Shown here piece by piece: positions 18,540 to 28,231 of a stretch of DNA of 64,000 bases (position 1 is its first letter; the number at the start of each line of letters is the position of its first letter). The position numbers and the translations under genes were made by a program. The notes beneath the pieces were generated by a model. That model ran no database searches, was not told the origin of the DNA, and saw only the letters and a program-made list of their open reading frames with translations. This stretch comes from Nostoc sp. 'Peltigera membranacea cyanobiont' N6. Its GTDB lineage: Bacteria > Cyanobacteriota > Cyanobacteriia > Cyanobacteriales > Nostocaceae. The DNA lies in contig NZ_CP026681.1 in assembly GCF_002949735.1 (NCBI RefSeq), positions 5,238,001-5,302,000 of the forward strand, in the 5' to 3' direction.

Positions 18540-19655
18540 TTATGCCCGTGAGAACTTTTTGCGTAGCCGTCCCAATGGCAACTCTATAAAATGGTAAATC
18601 ATATATGCCAATCCAACAGAAATTAATAGAGAAATTCCTGCTTGCATAAATTTATGCAATTGGGGTAAGTACATGTTAACTGTGAAAATCACAGTATAAT
18701 GCACAAGGTACAAAGAGTAAGATAGTACACCCAAAAAACGCATCCAGTTTAAATTTAGCAAGGGGAATAATCCCCAGTCGGGAAAGCGAATAGCGGTAAT
18801 AAAGATTGGATATAAAGCAATTCCCTGGATACTATAACGAAAGGTTTGTTGAAATTCAGGGGAGCGATATAAAAATGAAAAAATAATCAAGATTACTCCT
18901 ATAGGCAGCAATAAATATTTCCATGTTTTTTTAGAATAATACTGTTTATCCAGCATGGGGTTATTATTAACTGCCAATGCACAACCGAATAGAATACTAT
19001 CTAACCGAGTATCTGTTGCATAGAATATACGTTCTGAAGATGCCCCAAAACTATAAACCTGAAGACACCGCCAGAGTAAGGTTGCTAAACATAATCCCCA
19101 AAGAACTAGCATTTGTCTGTGTGGAGTTATACGCAATTTGCGTAGAGCTAGATAAAGCAGGGGGAAAAGTAAGTAAAAGTGTTCTTCGACAGCGAGAGAC
19201 CAATATACGCCACTACCGGGAGTAGTTCCATTAGGAGAAAAAATCGTATAGTAGTTGTTATAGTGTAAACACTGAGACAAAAACGCTGGTAAACGAATTT
19301 CTCCCTGAATAAATCCTAAAACAGTTAAGGCAGCCCCTAAAAATAACACTAGGTAAAATGCGGGCCAAATACGCAGGATTCTTCTTGTATAAAAAAGCTT
19401 AAAATCAATAGTTTGATAGCGATCGTATTCTCGCCTAAGAATAGTTGTTATTAAATAGCCACTGAGAAAGAAAAATATTGTTACGCCGAAGCCTCCAGGA
19501 AAAAGCTCGGCAACTTTTGCATGGGATAAAAATACAATTACAAAAGCAACAGTTCTTAGCCCATCCAGAGATGGTATGTAGAATTTTGAGTGTGCATTTG
19601 CACCAGCCGCAATATCTGGATTACTTGCAGGGGAAGATGTTAAAGGTTTTTCCAA
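18540..19655 (-). CDS. Acyltransferase 3 family protein (OafA/YrhL-like)
   Basis: A 371-aa integral membrane acyltransferase with about ten helices. The family O-acetylates cell-surface polysaccharides. The family N-terminal motif YIPSLDGLRTVAFVIVFLSH carries the conserved His (the SHA region), followed by FFFLSGYLITTIL and RRILRIWPAFYLVL. A third conserved block is YWSLAVEEHFYLLFPLLY. It ends in a basic tail. The substrate is unknown, and no polysaccharide cluster is adjacent. It is convergent with the mgtC-like gene (11 bp between stops). Confidence 0.88.
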   Translation of the reverse strand: MEKPLTSSPASNPDIAAGANAHSKFYIPSLDGLRTVAFVIVFLSHAKVAELFPGGFGVTIFFFLSGYLITTILRREYDRYQTIDFKLFYTRRILRIWPAFYLVLFLGAALTVLGFIQGEIRLPAFLSQCLHYNNYYTIFSPNGTTPGSGVYWSLAVEEHFYLLFPLLYLALRKLRITPHRQMLVLWGLCLATLLWRCLQVYSFGASSERIFYATDTRLDSILFGCALAVNNNPMLDKQYYSKKTWKYLLLPIGVILIIFSFLYRSPEFQQTFRYSIQGIALYPIFITAIRFPDWGLFPLLNLNWMRFLGVLSYSLYLVHYTVIFTVNMYLPQLHKFMQAGISLLISVGLAYMIYHFIELPLGRLRKKFSRA

Positions 19656-20041
19656 GAATCTTTACTCCTTGATGGTGCAACTAAATAAGTTGAATAATTT
19701 GTGAGATAAATAATCCAGTAAGTTATCTGACATACCGCAGTTATACAGACATATTCTATTTTTTTGTAATTTTTATTATACAATACTCGAGACAAAATTG
19801 TGATATGGGAGAGACTAAAATTGAGTAATAATACTTGTGGTAATACCACCCAAAAGTCGTTTTGTCAAAATATGAATTTTGCTCAAACGGCCATAACTCA
19901 TTAAGTGCTAACGGAGATTAAAATTCCTTAGAAGTTTGTCACCCAACGAAAAACTATAGGTTTTCAACCAGAGGATAATTATTAAGAGTAGCTCTTTTCA
20001 AGGTTGGCAAAAATGTTGGTTAATAAATTTTTTAACCTCTT

Positions 20042-20234
20042 ATACCAATTTAATGTGAAGTTGCAAATATCTCGATCCCCCTAAATCCCCCGATAAATTA
20101 GGGGACTTTGATAGATGTTTTTCCGGTTCCACCCTTAATAAGGGTAGCCAGCGAGGTCTTGGGGGTTTCCCCCATGAGCGACTGGCGTGGGCTAGGGGGA
20201 TCGAATTCTATGCAGCTTCATAAATAATTGGTAT
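20042..20234. mobile_element. Composite repeat: ataccaatt ends around a gatccccc core
   Basis: The outer imperfect inverted repeats are ataccaatttaatgtgaag at the left and the complement of ataccaattatttatgaag at the right. Inside, at 20074-20202, is the gatccccctaaatccccc core, which shares the ggtcttgggggtttccccc segment and catgagcgactggcgtgg with the element at 51-183. The remainder of the 19656-20357 gap is AT-rich with no gene that I can support. Confidence 0.65.
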
Positions 20235-20357
20235 TATCTATGTTTTTCCTGCGTGTATATTAGTTAAATAAATTACTTTTAACCCGCAGAGGCGTAGAGT
20301 ACGCAAACAGAAAAAGAGATTTTTGGAATCACCTTAGAAAAGACTTATTCTAAATCA

Positions 20358-21482
20358 TTATAAATTTGGGATTATTTGTCCTGCTTTCACAAAAAGAATT
20401 TGGGAGGACTTCAACCACTGGGAATCAAAAGAACCCAAGTGAGTTGTAGTAATCAAGGTTTGAAAGCGGTCTTGAATAGCATCAAGTAATTGGTTTTGGC
20501 GGGATAAATCTAGTTCGGCAAGAACATCATCAAGTAATAGCAGGGGTGGTTCTTGGACGATTTCTTCAATTAATTGTAATTCTGCTAATTTTAAGGCTAG
20601 AACCAGCGTTCGTTGTTGACCTTGGGAACCGTATTGACGAGCGGGTGTCTGGTTAATAGTTAACTCTACTTCGTCACGATGAGGGCCAACAAGAGTAGTG
20701 CCTTGGTGCAGTTCGGCAACGGTTCGCTGCTGAATTTTTGCTAAAAAAGCTTGCTGCACTTCTTCTGGATGGTTATTTTCTAAAGGAATATTAGGCATGT
20801 ACTTAATTTCTAGAACTTCTGTACTGCCACTAATACTGGCGTGCCAAGCACTAGCAATGGGAGCTAATCTTTGGATGGCGCGATCGCGTCTTCTAATTAC
20901 CCTAGTTCCTGTGGTAGCTAACTGTGCATCCCATACCGCTAATTCTGACTGTAAAGACGTTGCATTTAACGTCTCTACATGGCGTTTTAAAAAGGCATTT
21001 CGCTGACGTAGTACATGGTTATACTGCTGTAAAATGTGAGCATAAACTGGTTCCAGTTGAATTAAGAGTGTATCTAACCAATTGCGGCGACCTTCCGGGC
21101 CGCCGCGTACTAAGTCTAAATCCAAGCTGGAAAACTGCACTGCATTGAGAACGCCGAGAAAATCCATTTGACGGCGAATAGATTCACCATTGATAGCAAC
21201 ACTCCGGCGACCATTGCGCCGGAGTGTTAAAGTCAGGTCACTAATACCTGTTTGTCGCTCAAGGGTGGCATTAATTTGAGCTATGGCTTCCCCTTCTTGA
21301 ACCAAATCGCGATCGCGGGTCATTCGGTGCGATCGCAATGTCGCCAGCAACTCCACCGCCTCCAACAAATTCGACTTTCCCTGAGCGTTATTACCTACCA
21401 AAATTGTTTTGGCAGCATTAAACTCAACCTTTTGGTCTTGGTAATTGCGAAATTGTCTGAGGTTTAGAGTTTTCAGGTACAT
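20358..21482 (-). CDS. recF: DNA replication and repair protein RecF
   Basis: An SMC-like ATPase that with RecO and RecR loads RecA at gapped DNA. The P-loop is VGNNAQGKSNLLEAVELL (about residues 30-47), the ABC-type signature GSQGQQRTLVLALKLAELQ, and Walker B LLLLDDVLAELD, with the D-loop following. The product is 374 aa, normal for RecF. I start at ATG 21482 (MYLKTLNLRQFRNY), the family N-terminus. The longer frame to 21557 adds a Pro/Ser/His stretch translated from heptamer repeats. It is downstream of the P-type ATPase gene with a repeat-filled gap of about 100 bp. It is not next to dnaN or gyrB, as is normal in cyanobacteria. Confidence 0.94.
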   Translation of the reverse strand: MYLKTLNLRQFRNYQDQKVEFNAAKTILVGNNAQGKSNLLEAVELLATLRSHRMTRDRDLVQEGEAIAQINATLERQTGISDLTLTLRRNGRRSVAINGESIRRQMDFLGVLNAVQFSSLDLDLVRGGPEGRRNWLDTLLIQLEPVYAHILQQYNHVLRQRNAFLKRHVETLNATSLQSELAVWDAQLATTGTRVIRRRDRAIQRLAPIASAWHASISGSTEVLEIKYMPNIPLENNHPEEVQQAFLAKIQQRTVAELHQGTTLVGPHRDEVELTINQTPARQYGSQGQQRTLVLALKLAELQLIEEIVQEPPLLLLDDVLAELDLSRQNQLLDAIQDRFQTLITTTHLGSFDSQWLKSSQILFVKAGQIIPNL

Positions 21483-21483
21483 G

Positions 21484-21590
21484 GTGGGGATTGGGGAATG
21501 GGTACTGGGGAATGGGGAATGGGTACTGGGGGGACAAGGAGAATAAGCAATACCCAATTCTCAATCCCCGATCCCCAATGCCCAATTTAC
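21484..21590. repeat. Heptamer repeat tract between recF and the P-type ATPase
   Basis: Head-to-tail units such as ggggattg, ggggaatg and ggtactg are followed by complementary caatccccgatccccaat units, so the tract can fold into a hairpin. This is the same class as the tract inside rimM. Confidence 0.75.
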
Positions 21591-24457
21591 ACAGCCTTCT
21601 TGCCCATAATCCGCAAAAATATTTTCTCTGCTTCAATCCAGACAAACATTAAGGCACTGAAGCCAATACAGACCCCCAATTCTTGCATATTGAGATAGTG
21701 AGTACCAAAGAAATCTCGCAGGGGTGGGACGTAAACTAGCATCAACTGCAAAATCGTGGTGACGACCACAGCCGCTAGTACAAATATATTAGAGAAGGGA
21801 TTCATCTCGATAGTCAGTCGGTTATTGGAGCGAATGGCGATCGCATGTCCCATTTGGGCAATACACAAGGTGGTAAATACCATCGTCTTCCAAGTCTCTG
21901 GATCTCCCTGATACCCAGCTGCATGAGTATGTTGATAAGCCCACCACATCAAGGCAATGCTGATAATGGCAAAAATTATGCCAATGCGAATCATATAAGA
22001 ACCCAATCCCCTAGCGAAAATACTTTCGCGGGGACTAAAAGGCGGACGTTGCATCACATCCGGTTCTGGAGGTTCCACAGCTAATGCCAAAGCTGGTAAA
22101 CCATCTGTCACCAAATTCATCCACAAAATTTGTAAGGGGGTAAGGGGAACACCTCCCAAACCAATTAGGGGTGCGGCGGCAATTGTCAGAACTTCACCAA
22201 TGTTACTTCCCAGGATGTATTTAATAAAACGGCGGATATTGGTGTAAACAACTCTACCTTCCTTGGTGGCGCTGACAATGGTGGCGAAGTTGTCATCAAG
22301 TAAGACCATATCGCTGGCTTCTTTACTAACATCGGTGCCAGTAATCCCCATCGCAATCCCGATATCGGCTTGTTTGAGGGCTGGGGCATCGTTAACACCA
22401 TCGCCTGTCATTGCTACAAATCGGCCCCGGCGTTGCAATGCTTGGACAATTCGCAGTTTGTGTTCTGGGGAAACCCTAGCATAGATGCTCACTAGGTCAA
22501 CATTTTGCTCTAATTCCTGGTCACTCATTCGTTGCAATTCTTGACCTGTGAGGACACGTGCGCCTTCCTCAGCAATTCCCAAATCGGTAGCGATCGCTCG
22601 TGCTGTTAATTGGTGGTCGCCAGTAATCATCACTGGGCGAATCCCTGCTTCACGGCATTCTTGCACAGCTGCCCTGACTTCTGGGCGGGGCGCATCCAGC
22701 ATTCCCACTAATCCCAGCCAGACTAAGCCTTGCTCAAATGCTTCACCTGAACCTTCCGGTGGGATTTCTGCAAGGGGTTTGTAGGCAAAACCTAGCACTC
22801 GCAAACCTTTACTCGCCATCAAGTCATTTTCTGCCAAAACTTGCTGGCGTTGTGCGTCGGTTACGGGGGCTGTGTCATTGCCCAAATGAATTTGAGTGGA
22901 ACGTGCCAAGATTAACTCTGGAGAACCTTTGGTAAACATTAAATAAGGTTCAGATTGGAGAAAACCGGCGATCGCCGGATCGACACCTCTCGAAGATGCT
23001 TCACCTGTGGCGACTCCCTCCACCTGAGAAATCACGCTCATCCGCTTCCGTTCCGAGGAAAAAGGGAACTCCGCAACGCGAGGTAACTTACTATTCCACT
23101 GGTCTTTTTCGATTCCGGCTTTTCCCGCCAAGGTGACTAATGCCCCTTCTGTCGGATCTCCTAAAATTGCCCATTCACCTTGTTCTTTTTGCAATACGGA
23201 GTCATTACAAACAACACAGGCTACTGATAGCGCTGGGATTTCTGGAGATTCCTCTAGGGAAATTTTTTGACCATTTAACTGAAAGTCTCCTGTAGGAGCA
23301 TAACCTTCGCCGGTGACGCGAAAGGTTTTGTCGTTAGTGAAAACCGATTGCACGACCATTTTATTTTGAGTCAGTGTGCCGGTTTTATCAGAACAGATGG
23401 TGGTTACAGAACCCAAAGTTTCTACTGCTGGTAATTTGCGAATCAAGGCATTTTGGCGCACCATTCGCTGGGTTCCCAATGCCAAAGTCACGGTAATTAC
23501 AGCAGGTAAACCTTCTGGCACCACAGCAACCGCCATACTCAAGGAAACTTCCAAGAGTTCTTGGATGTTTTTAAAACCCCCGTCTTTGATGACACCGCCA
23601 ACGACAACGATCGCCACCAGAATTAAAGAACCCGTAACTAGGACGTTACCCAGTTGAGTCATCCGTTGCTGTAACGGCGTAGGTTCGCTTTCCACCGCCT
23701 GCAACATCGTGGCAATTTTGCCTAATTCTGTTGTCATTCCGGTGTTAGTCACCAGAACCTTGCCGCGTCCTTGGACTACTTCGGTTCCTTGAAAGACGAC
23801 ATTGAGGCGATCGCCTAATGATGTTTCCTCCGGCAATTTTAGTGATGCCTGTTTATTCACCGCTTCGGCTTCACCAGTCAGCGCCGACTCACGTATTTGT
23901 AAATTAGACTGTTCGATCAAGCGGCCATCTGCGGCTATCTGCATCCCAGCTTCTAGCAGCATTACATCCCCTGGTACTAGTTCCTTGGCTGCTATCTCCA
24001 CCAATCTAGCGTCGCGGATGACTCGCACTAAGGGAGAGGTCATTTTTTTTAAAGCTGCCAAAGCTTTTTCGGCACGGCTTTCTTGGACGTAGCCGAGTAT
24101 GCCATTGAGAATGACAATTGCTAAAATAGCGATCGTATCTTTAAATGGCACTTCACCAGGCTTTAATCCGCCCGACTGCAAACGCATCAGGTCTAAAAAC
24201 CCAGAAATTAAAGCCACGCCAATCAGCATCAACAACATAATGTTCTTGAACTGATCCAGCAAAATTTCCCAAGCACTACGGCCAGCAGTTTCTTCAAGTT
24301 CGTTGGGGCCGTATTTTTGTAATCTCTGTTCAATTTCTTGGGGTGTTAAGCCACTGTCTGCATTACTATCAAGCAGGTCTAGCGCTTTATCAACTTCTAA
24401 ACTATGCCAAACGGCGGCACCTTCAGGCAGAGAATTAGCAGACATCGTGTAAGTCAC
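21587..24457 (-). CDS. pacL: P2-type cation-transporting ATPase (calcium ATPase, PacL-like)
   Basis: A 956-aa SERCA-like pump. It has an N-terminal cation ATPase domain (WHSLEVDKALDLLDSN), and M1-M2 followed by the A-domain (TGEA, in SALTGEAEAVNKQ). The M4 ion site is AVVPEGLPAVITVTLALGTQ. The phosphorylated Asp is in CSDKTGTLTQNKM (about 353). The nucleotide-binding domain follows, then the hinge MTGDGVNDAPALKQADIG. Six C-terminal helices include NLVTDGLPALALAVEPPE. The M4 and M6 signatures fit Ca2+ (or Ca2+/Mn2+) export. The length is typical of PacL. The start could alternatively be the second Met (MSANSLPEG). Confidence 0.92.
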   Translation of the reverse strand: MTYTMSANSLPEGAAVWHSLEVDKALDLLDSNADSGLTPQEIEQRLQKYGPNELEETAGRSAWEILLDQFKNIMLLMLIGVALISGFLDLMRLQSGGLKPGEVPFKDTIAILAIVILNGILGYVQESRAEKALAALKKMTSPLVRVIRDARLVEIAAKELVPGDVMLLEAGMQIAADGRLIEQSNLQIRESALTGEAEAVNKQASLKLPEETSLGDRLNVVFQGTEVVQGRGKVLVTNTGMTTELGKIATMLQAVESEPTPLQQRMTQLGNVLVTGSLILVAIVVVGGVIKDGGFKNIQELLEVSLSMAVAVVPEGLPAVITVTLALGTQRMVRQNALIRKLPAVETLGSVTTICSDKTGTLTQNKMVVQSVFTNDKTFRVTGEGYAPTGDFQLNGQKISLEESPEIPALSVACVVCNDSVLQKEQGEWAILGDPTEGALVTLAGKAGIEKDQWNSKLPRVAEFPFSSERKRMSVISQVEGVATGEASSRGVDPAIAGFLQSEPYLMFTKGSPELILARSTQIHLGNDTAPVTDAQRQQVLAENDLMASKGLRVLGFAYKPLAEIPPEGSGEAFEQGLVWLGLVGMLDAPRPEVRAAVQECREAGIRPVMITGDHQLTARAIATDLGIAEEGARVLTGQELQRMSDQELEQNVDLVSIYARVSPEHKLRIVQALQRRGRFVAMTGDGVNDAPALKQADIGIAMGITGTDVSKEASDMVLLDDNFATIVSATKEGRVVYTNIRRFIKYILGSNIGEVLTIAAAPLIGLGGVPLTPLQILWMNLVTDGLPALALAVEPPEPDVMQRPPFSPRESIFARGLGSYMIRIGIIFAIISIALMWWAYQHTHAAGYQGDPETWKTMVFTTLCIAQMGHAIAIRSNNRLTIEMNPFSNIFVLAAVVVTTILQLMLVYVPPLRDFFGTHYLNMQELGVCIGFSALMFVWIEAEKIFLRIMGKKAV

Positions 24458-24709
24458 AGGAAATGGTTACAAAATTCGATCATAATTTAGTGATGGCAAG
24501 AATTGCATCTTCTAAAGTTACATTAAGGCGATCGCTCAGTTGGATGAATGTATATGTAATTCTTAACATTTGGAAATTCCTCCTGTTTTGACATAGTATT
24601 ATTTCTCACGAAAGAGTCGATCGGAACACATTTTACCGATAATTGTCAGTACCCCGCTCTAAAGGTGGCAATCAAGAACCACATTTAGATAGCTGACCCG
24701 CCTAAGTAC

Positions 24710-25044
24710 TTTTTGTACTATGTTATTGGCAAGAGTTAAAGACCTACTTTGGGATGCGTGATCCCAGTCCCAAACTCTAGAACTAAATGGTTAAACATCT
24801 TTACGAGGGGTAAAGAAGTGCTGTTTGGATAGTACCGACCAATAACTTTGGCAAAGCTCACAATCCGGTCTTAGCAAGGCGCTCCCGACATATAGGGAAA
24901 CGGGTAAATACTACTCCTCTGTTTACTCACCCAATTAGGGGGAGCCACTGCTTGACTAAGATTTTCCGCATCAAGCAATTGGTGTGACGGCGCTTAAAAC
25001 CGCTTGAGTCATGTTTCCTCCCTACCCAAAGGTGAGGGTTTTTT
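24710..25044 (+). ncRNA. Candidate structured RNA ending in a terminator upstream of the transglutaminase gene
   Basis: No coding frame lies here, but ordered hairpins are visible: a two-part stem (AGAGTT with TTGGGA inside, 24732-24778); a long-range stem from ggcgctccc (24878-24886) to gggggagcc (24938-24946); a perfect 7-bp stem TGCTTGA/TCAAGCA (24949-24977); and an intrinsic terminator at 25020-25044, only 19 nt before the next start codon. This looks like a cis-acting leader or a stand-alone ncRNA. The ggcgctccc...ggagccactg pairing recalls HEARO/omega-type RNAs, and gggaa...gccactg recalls a cobalamin riboswitch; neither is secure. Confidence 0.4.
25020..25044 (+). terminator. Intrinsic terminator just before the transglutaminase start
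   Basis: Stem CCCT-ACC / GGT-(G)-AGGG with loop CAAA and a six-T run (25039-25044). The ATG of the next gene lies at 25064, so read-through or an alternative fold is needed if the gene is transcribed from upstream. Confidence 0.6.
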
Positions 25045-25063
25045 ATACTTCCCCCAAGGTTTT

Positions 25064-26734
25064 ATGAGTTTTGCACTCCCCACTTTGACCGTTAGCCAGA
25101 TGTTTGGGCAAAGAACAATTCGACCGCTTACTGCTGCTACCTTGTGTGGCATTACTTTCATCAAAGATAGACTAATTGCCATTGACAGTATCAAAGGGCA
25201 TCTACTGGAGATCGATCCCACTTCTGACAACAGCAAAATTCTTAATCCCCATCAAGTTAAAGAATTTACTGATGTCACTGGTATAGCGGTGTGGGAAGAT
25301 ACCCTCTGGGTGAGCCGAGAAAATAGTGTTTACTTGTGCAAGCTCGATGCTTTAGGTCTAGAACATTTTGTGACATTGCCTTATCAGGTTGATGGCGTTG
25401 CTGTTTGGGAAACAACAGTTTATGTCAGCTGCCAAAGGCTAGGCTACATTCTGATTTTTGACCGCGAAACGCGAAAAGAGATTACCAGATTTTATGCCCC
25501 AGGCGTTGGCATAGAGAATTTAGCTGTAACTCAGGAAATGCTATGGATTTGCGATCGCACCGAACAATCAGTTTACGCGATGGACAGGGCCACAGGAGAA
25601 CTGCAATTTAGTGTCCTGACCCCCTTTGAATGTCCCACAGGCATTGCAATCCATAAAAATGGCGAAACAGGCAAAGAAAGTATCTACATCGCTTACGCCA
25701 CAGAGGAGCCTTATATTCGAGATAACCCCAATGCCGATCCGAGTCATGAGTTAACATTCCGCGATCGCACTTTTATTCATCCCCTGTATTATCATTACCA
25801 GCCAGATAAGCGTTACGCCCTCTCTAATGGCTATCTGATTGAAATGTCTTATGCTGAGGAAATTGCCCCCTTAGATGAGGTGTATTTACCTGATGTCGAA
25901 TGGCGCATCGCTCTACCATCGGAAACTGAGCGTCAAAAAGTGAAACACGTTGAACCCATTGGTATACCCTTTACCGAAGAAGTGGTCGAAGGTCAACGCG
26001 TAGCAGTCTTTAAATTTGATTCTCTTGCTCCAGGCGAACGGCATATATTTGGCTGGAAAGCACTTGTGGAAGTTCGAGGAATTAAGTATCGCATCACACC
26101 CAGAGATGTAGAAGATATACCTGAACTTTCCCCAGAATTACAAACGCGCTACCTAGTAGATGACGACGATTTAGCAATGGATACTACCATTGTTCGCCGT
26201 GCCGCTAGAGAAGCTATTGGTTCTGAAACCAATGTGCTGCGGAAAATGCACAGCATCCGCAACTACGTTTACGATCAGTTATCCTACGGTATTAAACCTT
26301 ACATTGACACACCAGATACGGTTTTAGAGCGGGGTGTTGGTTCCTGTGGCGAATATGTAGGTGTTTTACTTGCCCTATCCCGTTTAAATGGTATCCCTTG
26401 CCGCACCGTAGGCAGGTACAAATGTCCTCCCCATAGTGACTTAGTAGGAGTACCGCTACAACCCGACTTTAATCATGTTTGGCTGGAATTCTACGTCCCG
26501 AATTTTGGCTGGTTGCCAATGGAATCAAATCCTGACGATATCGGTGAAGGTGGCCCTTATCCAACGCGCTTCTTTATGGGTTTATGCTGGTATCACATTG
26601 AAATTGGCAAAGGTATCACCTTTGAAACCGTCACAAGCAAAGGTTCGCGGCTAACCAAAGAAGATATCCCCATCGGTGATTTGGCGATAAATCATATTCG
26701 ATTCACAATTCTTAAAGAATTGCCACCCTTTTGA
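25064..26734 (+). CDS. Beta-propeller/transglutaminase-like fusion protein
   Basis: A 556-aa protein with two modules. Residues about 1-240 show repeated WVS/WETTVYVSC/WICDRTEQSVYAMD strands, typical of an SMP-30/NHL-like beta-propeller. The C-terminal part is a transglutaminase/protease core: Cys428 in GVGSCGEYVGVLLALSRLNG, His471 in FNHVWLEFYVP and Asp491 in ESNPDD form the expected triad. The start is ATG 25064 with an aagg motif 7 nt upstream; the longer frame from 25004 would run through the terminator hairpin. No signal peptide is seen, so it is probably cytoplasmic. The reaction could be peptide cleavage or crosslinking; no substrate is indicated. Confidence 0.85.
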   Translation: MSFALPTLTVSQMFGQRTIRPLTAATLCGITFIKDRLIAIDSIKGHLLEIDPTSDNSKILNPHQVKEFTDVTGIAVWEDTLWVSRENSVYLCKLDALGLEHFVTLPYQVDGVAVWETTVYVSCQRLGYILIFDRETRKEITRFYAPGVGIENLAVTQEMLWICDRTEQSVYAMDRATGELQFSVLTPFECPTGIAIHKNGETGKESIYIAYATEEPYIRDNPNADPSHELTFRDRTFIHPLYYHYQPDKRYALSNGYLIEMSYAEEIAPLDEVYLPDVEWRIALPSETERQKVKHVEPIGIPFTEEVVEGQRVAVFKFDSLAPGERHIFGWKALVEVRGIKYRITPRDVEDIPELSPELQTRYLVDDDDLAMDTTIVRRAAREAIGSETNVLRKMHSIRNYVYDQLSYGIKPYIDTPDTVLERGVGSCGEYVGVLLALSRLNGIPCRTVGRYKCPPHSDLVGVPLQPDFNHVWLEFYVPNFGWLPMESNPDDIGEGGPYPTRFFMGLCWYHIEIGKGITFETVTSKGSRLTKEDIPIGDLAINHIRFTILKELPPF

Positions 26735-26811
26735 ATTAGGGCATTGGGAAAAGAACCCTGAAAAAGTAGGGTGTGTTACGCCGTAGGCTAACGCACCTTA
26801 ATATTCTCTGC

Positions 26812-27510
26812 TTAACCACAATTTTCGTCTACTTCTGAACTCTTGTTCTGATTCAAGTATTCTTCAAACAATTCAAAAAATTTCTGTAGTGCCTCATGCT
26901 CATCTACAGAATAGAAAAGAATTATTTTAGCCCATGACTGACCTGAGTTAATTCCATATTTTTCTTTAATCCATGATTGAAAACCTTCAAATTCTCTTTC
27001 TGGCTCAGTTGGGAGTATGCCAACTTCTCTTCGAGACAGACTGTATCCTCGCAAAAGCATATCAAGTCTAGTAATTGAACTACTTCCTAAATACATTCCT
27101 GGTCTTTTCTTTATCCCCTTTAGAATCTCGTCATAAATATCAAACTGACGAAACTTTGAATTATCTTTAGTAGGGCTATATTTTTCTTCTCTTTCGAGAA
27201 TTTTTGAATCATTTTTATGTTTGAGAAACTTCTCATATTCTTCAAAAAATCTGTAGAAGGCATTTCTCTCAGTATGACAAAGAAACATAATTATCTCACT
27301 CCACGATCGTGAAACTGTAATTTTTGCTCTTTCTTGCATCCACTCGTTAAATCCCTCCATTGGGTAGCCTTCTGGATTTAATCCGAAGTGTTCTATTTGA
27401 CTGAAATACCACCCACTTACAAAGGAACTAAGGTGAGTAATTGATGGCTTATCTATATACATGACTGGATTTTCTTTAATATCTTTGAGGAGTCTAGATA
27501 GATTGCTCAT
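26812..27510 (-). CDS. Two-repeat immunity-like protein (intact paralogue)
   Basis: A 232-aa soluble protein made of two homologous ~100-aa halves. The shared pattern is P-x-MY-x-x-x-x-SIT-x-L, GY, P-x-x-F/Y, GF-x-x-W, S-W-x-x-II-x-F, then an acidic F-x-x-FE-x-(F/Y)L helix (IKENPVMYIDKPSITHLSSF in half 1; KRPGMYLGSSSITRLDMLLR in half 2). The neighbouring gene at 27570 is a close paralogue that shares even the 3' flanking sequence, so the pair arose by tandem duplication. The second half looks like proteins found beside polymorphic toxins in other bacteria, hence the immunity suggestion; this is inference. Unlike its neighbour, this copy is uninterrupted. Confidence 0.7.
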   Translation of the reverse strand: MSNLSRLLKDIKENPVMYIDKPSITHLSSFVSGWYFSQIEHFGLNPEGYPMEGFNEWMQERAKITVSRSWSEIIMFLCHTERNAFYRFFEEYEKFLKHKNDSKILEREEKYSPTKDNSKFRQFDIYDEILKGIKKRPGMYLGSSSITRLDMLLRGYSLSRREVGILPTEPEREFEGFQSWIKEKYGINSGQSWAKIILFYSVDEHEALQKFFELFEEYLNQNKSSEVDENCG

Positions 27511-28231
27511 ATTGATTACTCCAATTTAATTTAGTAAGTATGGTGTGTTATGCCGTAGGCTAACGCAACTTAATACTCTCTGTTTAACCCACTAGTTCCG
27601 TCTACTTCTGAACTCTTGTTCTGATGCAAGTATTCTTCAAACAATTCAAAAAATTTATGTAGTGCCTCATACTCATCTACAGAATAGAAAAGAATTATTT
27701 TAGCCCATGACTGACCTGAGTTAATTCCATATTTATCTTCAACCCATGATTGAAAACCTTCAAATTCCCTTTCTGGCTCTGTTGGAGGTACGCCAACTTC
27801 TCTTCGAGCCAGACTATATCCTCGCAAAAGCATATCTAGTCTAGTGATTGAACTAGTTCCTAAGAACATACCTGGTCTTTTCCTTATGCCCTTTAAAATC
27901 TCGTCATAAATATCAAACCGAGGAAACATAAAATCTTGACGAAGCCTTACAACGTCTTCAGGTTCTTGAATTTTTGAATCATCTTTCTGTTTTATAAACT
28001 TTTCAAATAGTTCAAAAAAACTATAGAAAGCATTTCTGTCACTACCACAGGAAAATATAAGTATTCCAGCCCAAGATCGAGTCACATTAGTTTTTTCTCT
28101 TTCTTGTATCCATTCTTGAAATCCTTCCATTGGGTAGCCTTCTGGGGTTAATCCTAAGTCACTTAGTTGACCTAAATACCCCCCGATAAAGAACTTAAGA
28201 CAAGTAATTGATGGCTTGTCTATGTATATAA

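Noticed and set aside
21483..21557. Extending RecF to the upstream ATG
   Set aside because: The added 25 residues are heptamer-repeat translation; the RecF N-terminus is at 21482.
24458..25003. tRNA, tmRNA or RNase P RNA in the gap before the transglutaminase gene
   Set aside because: No T-loop GTTCGA-type sequence, no CCA end and no RNase P core motif could be found.
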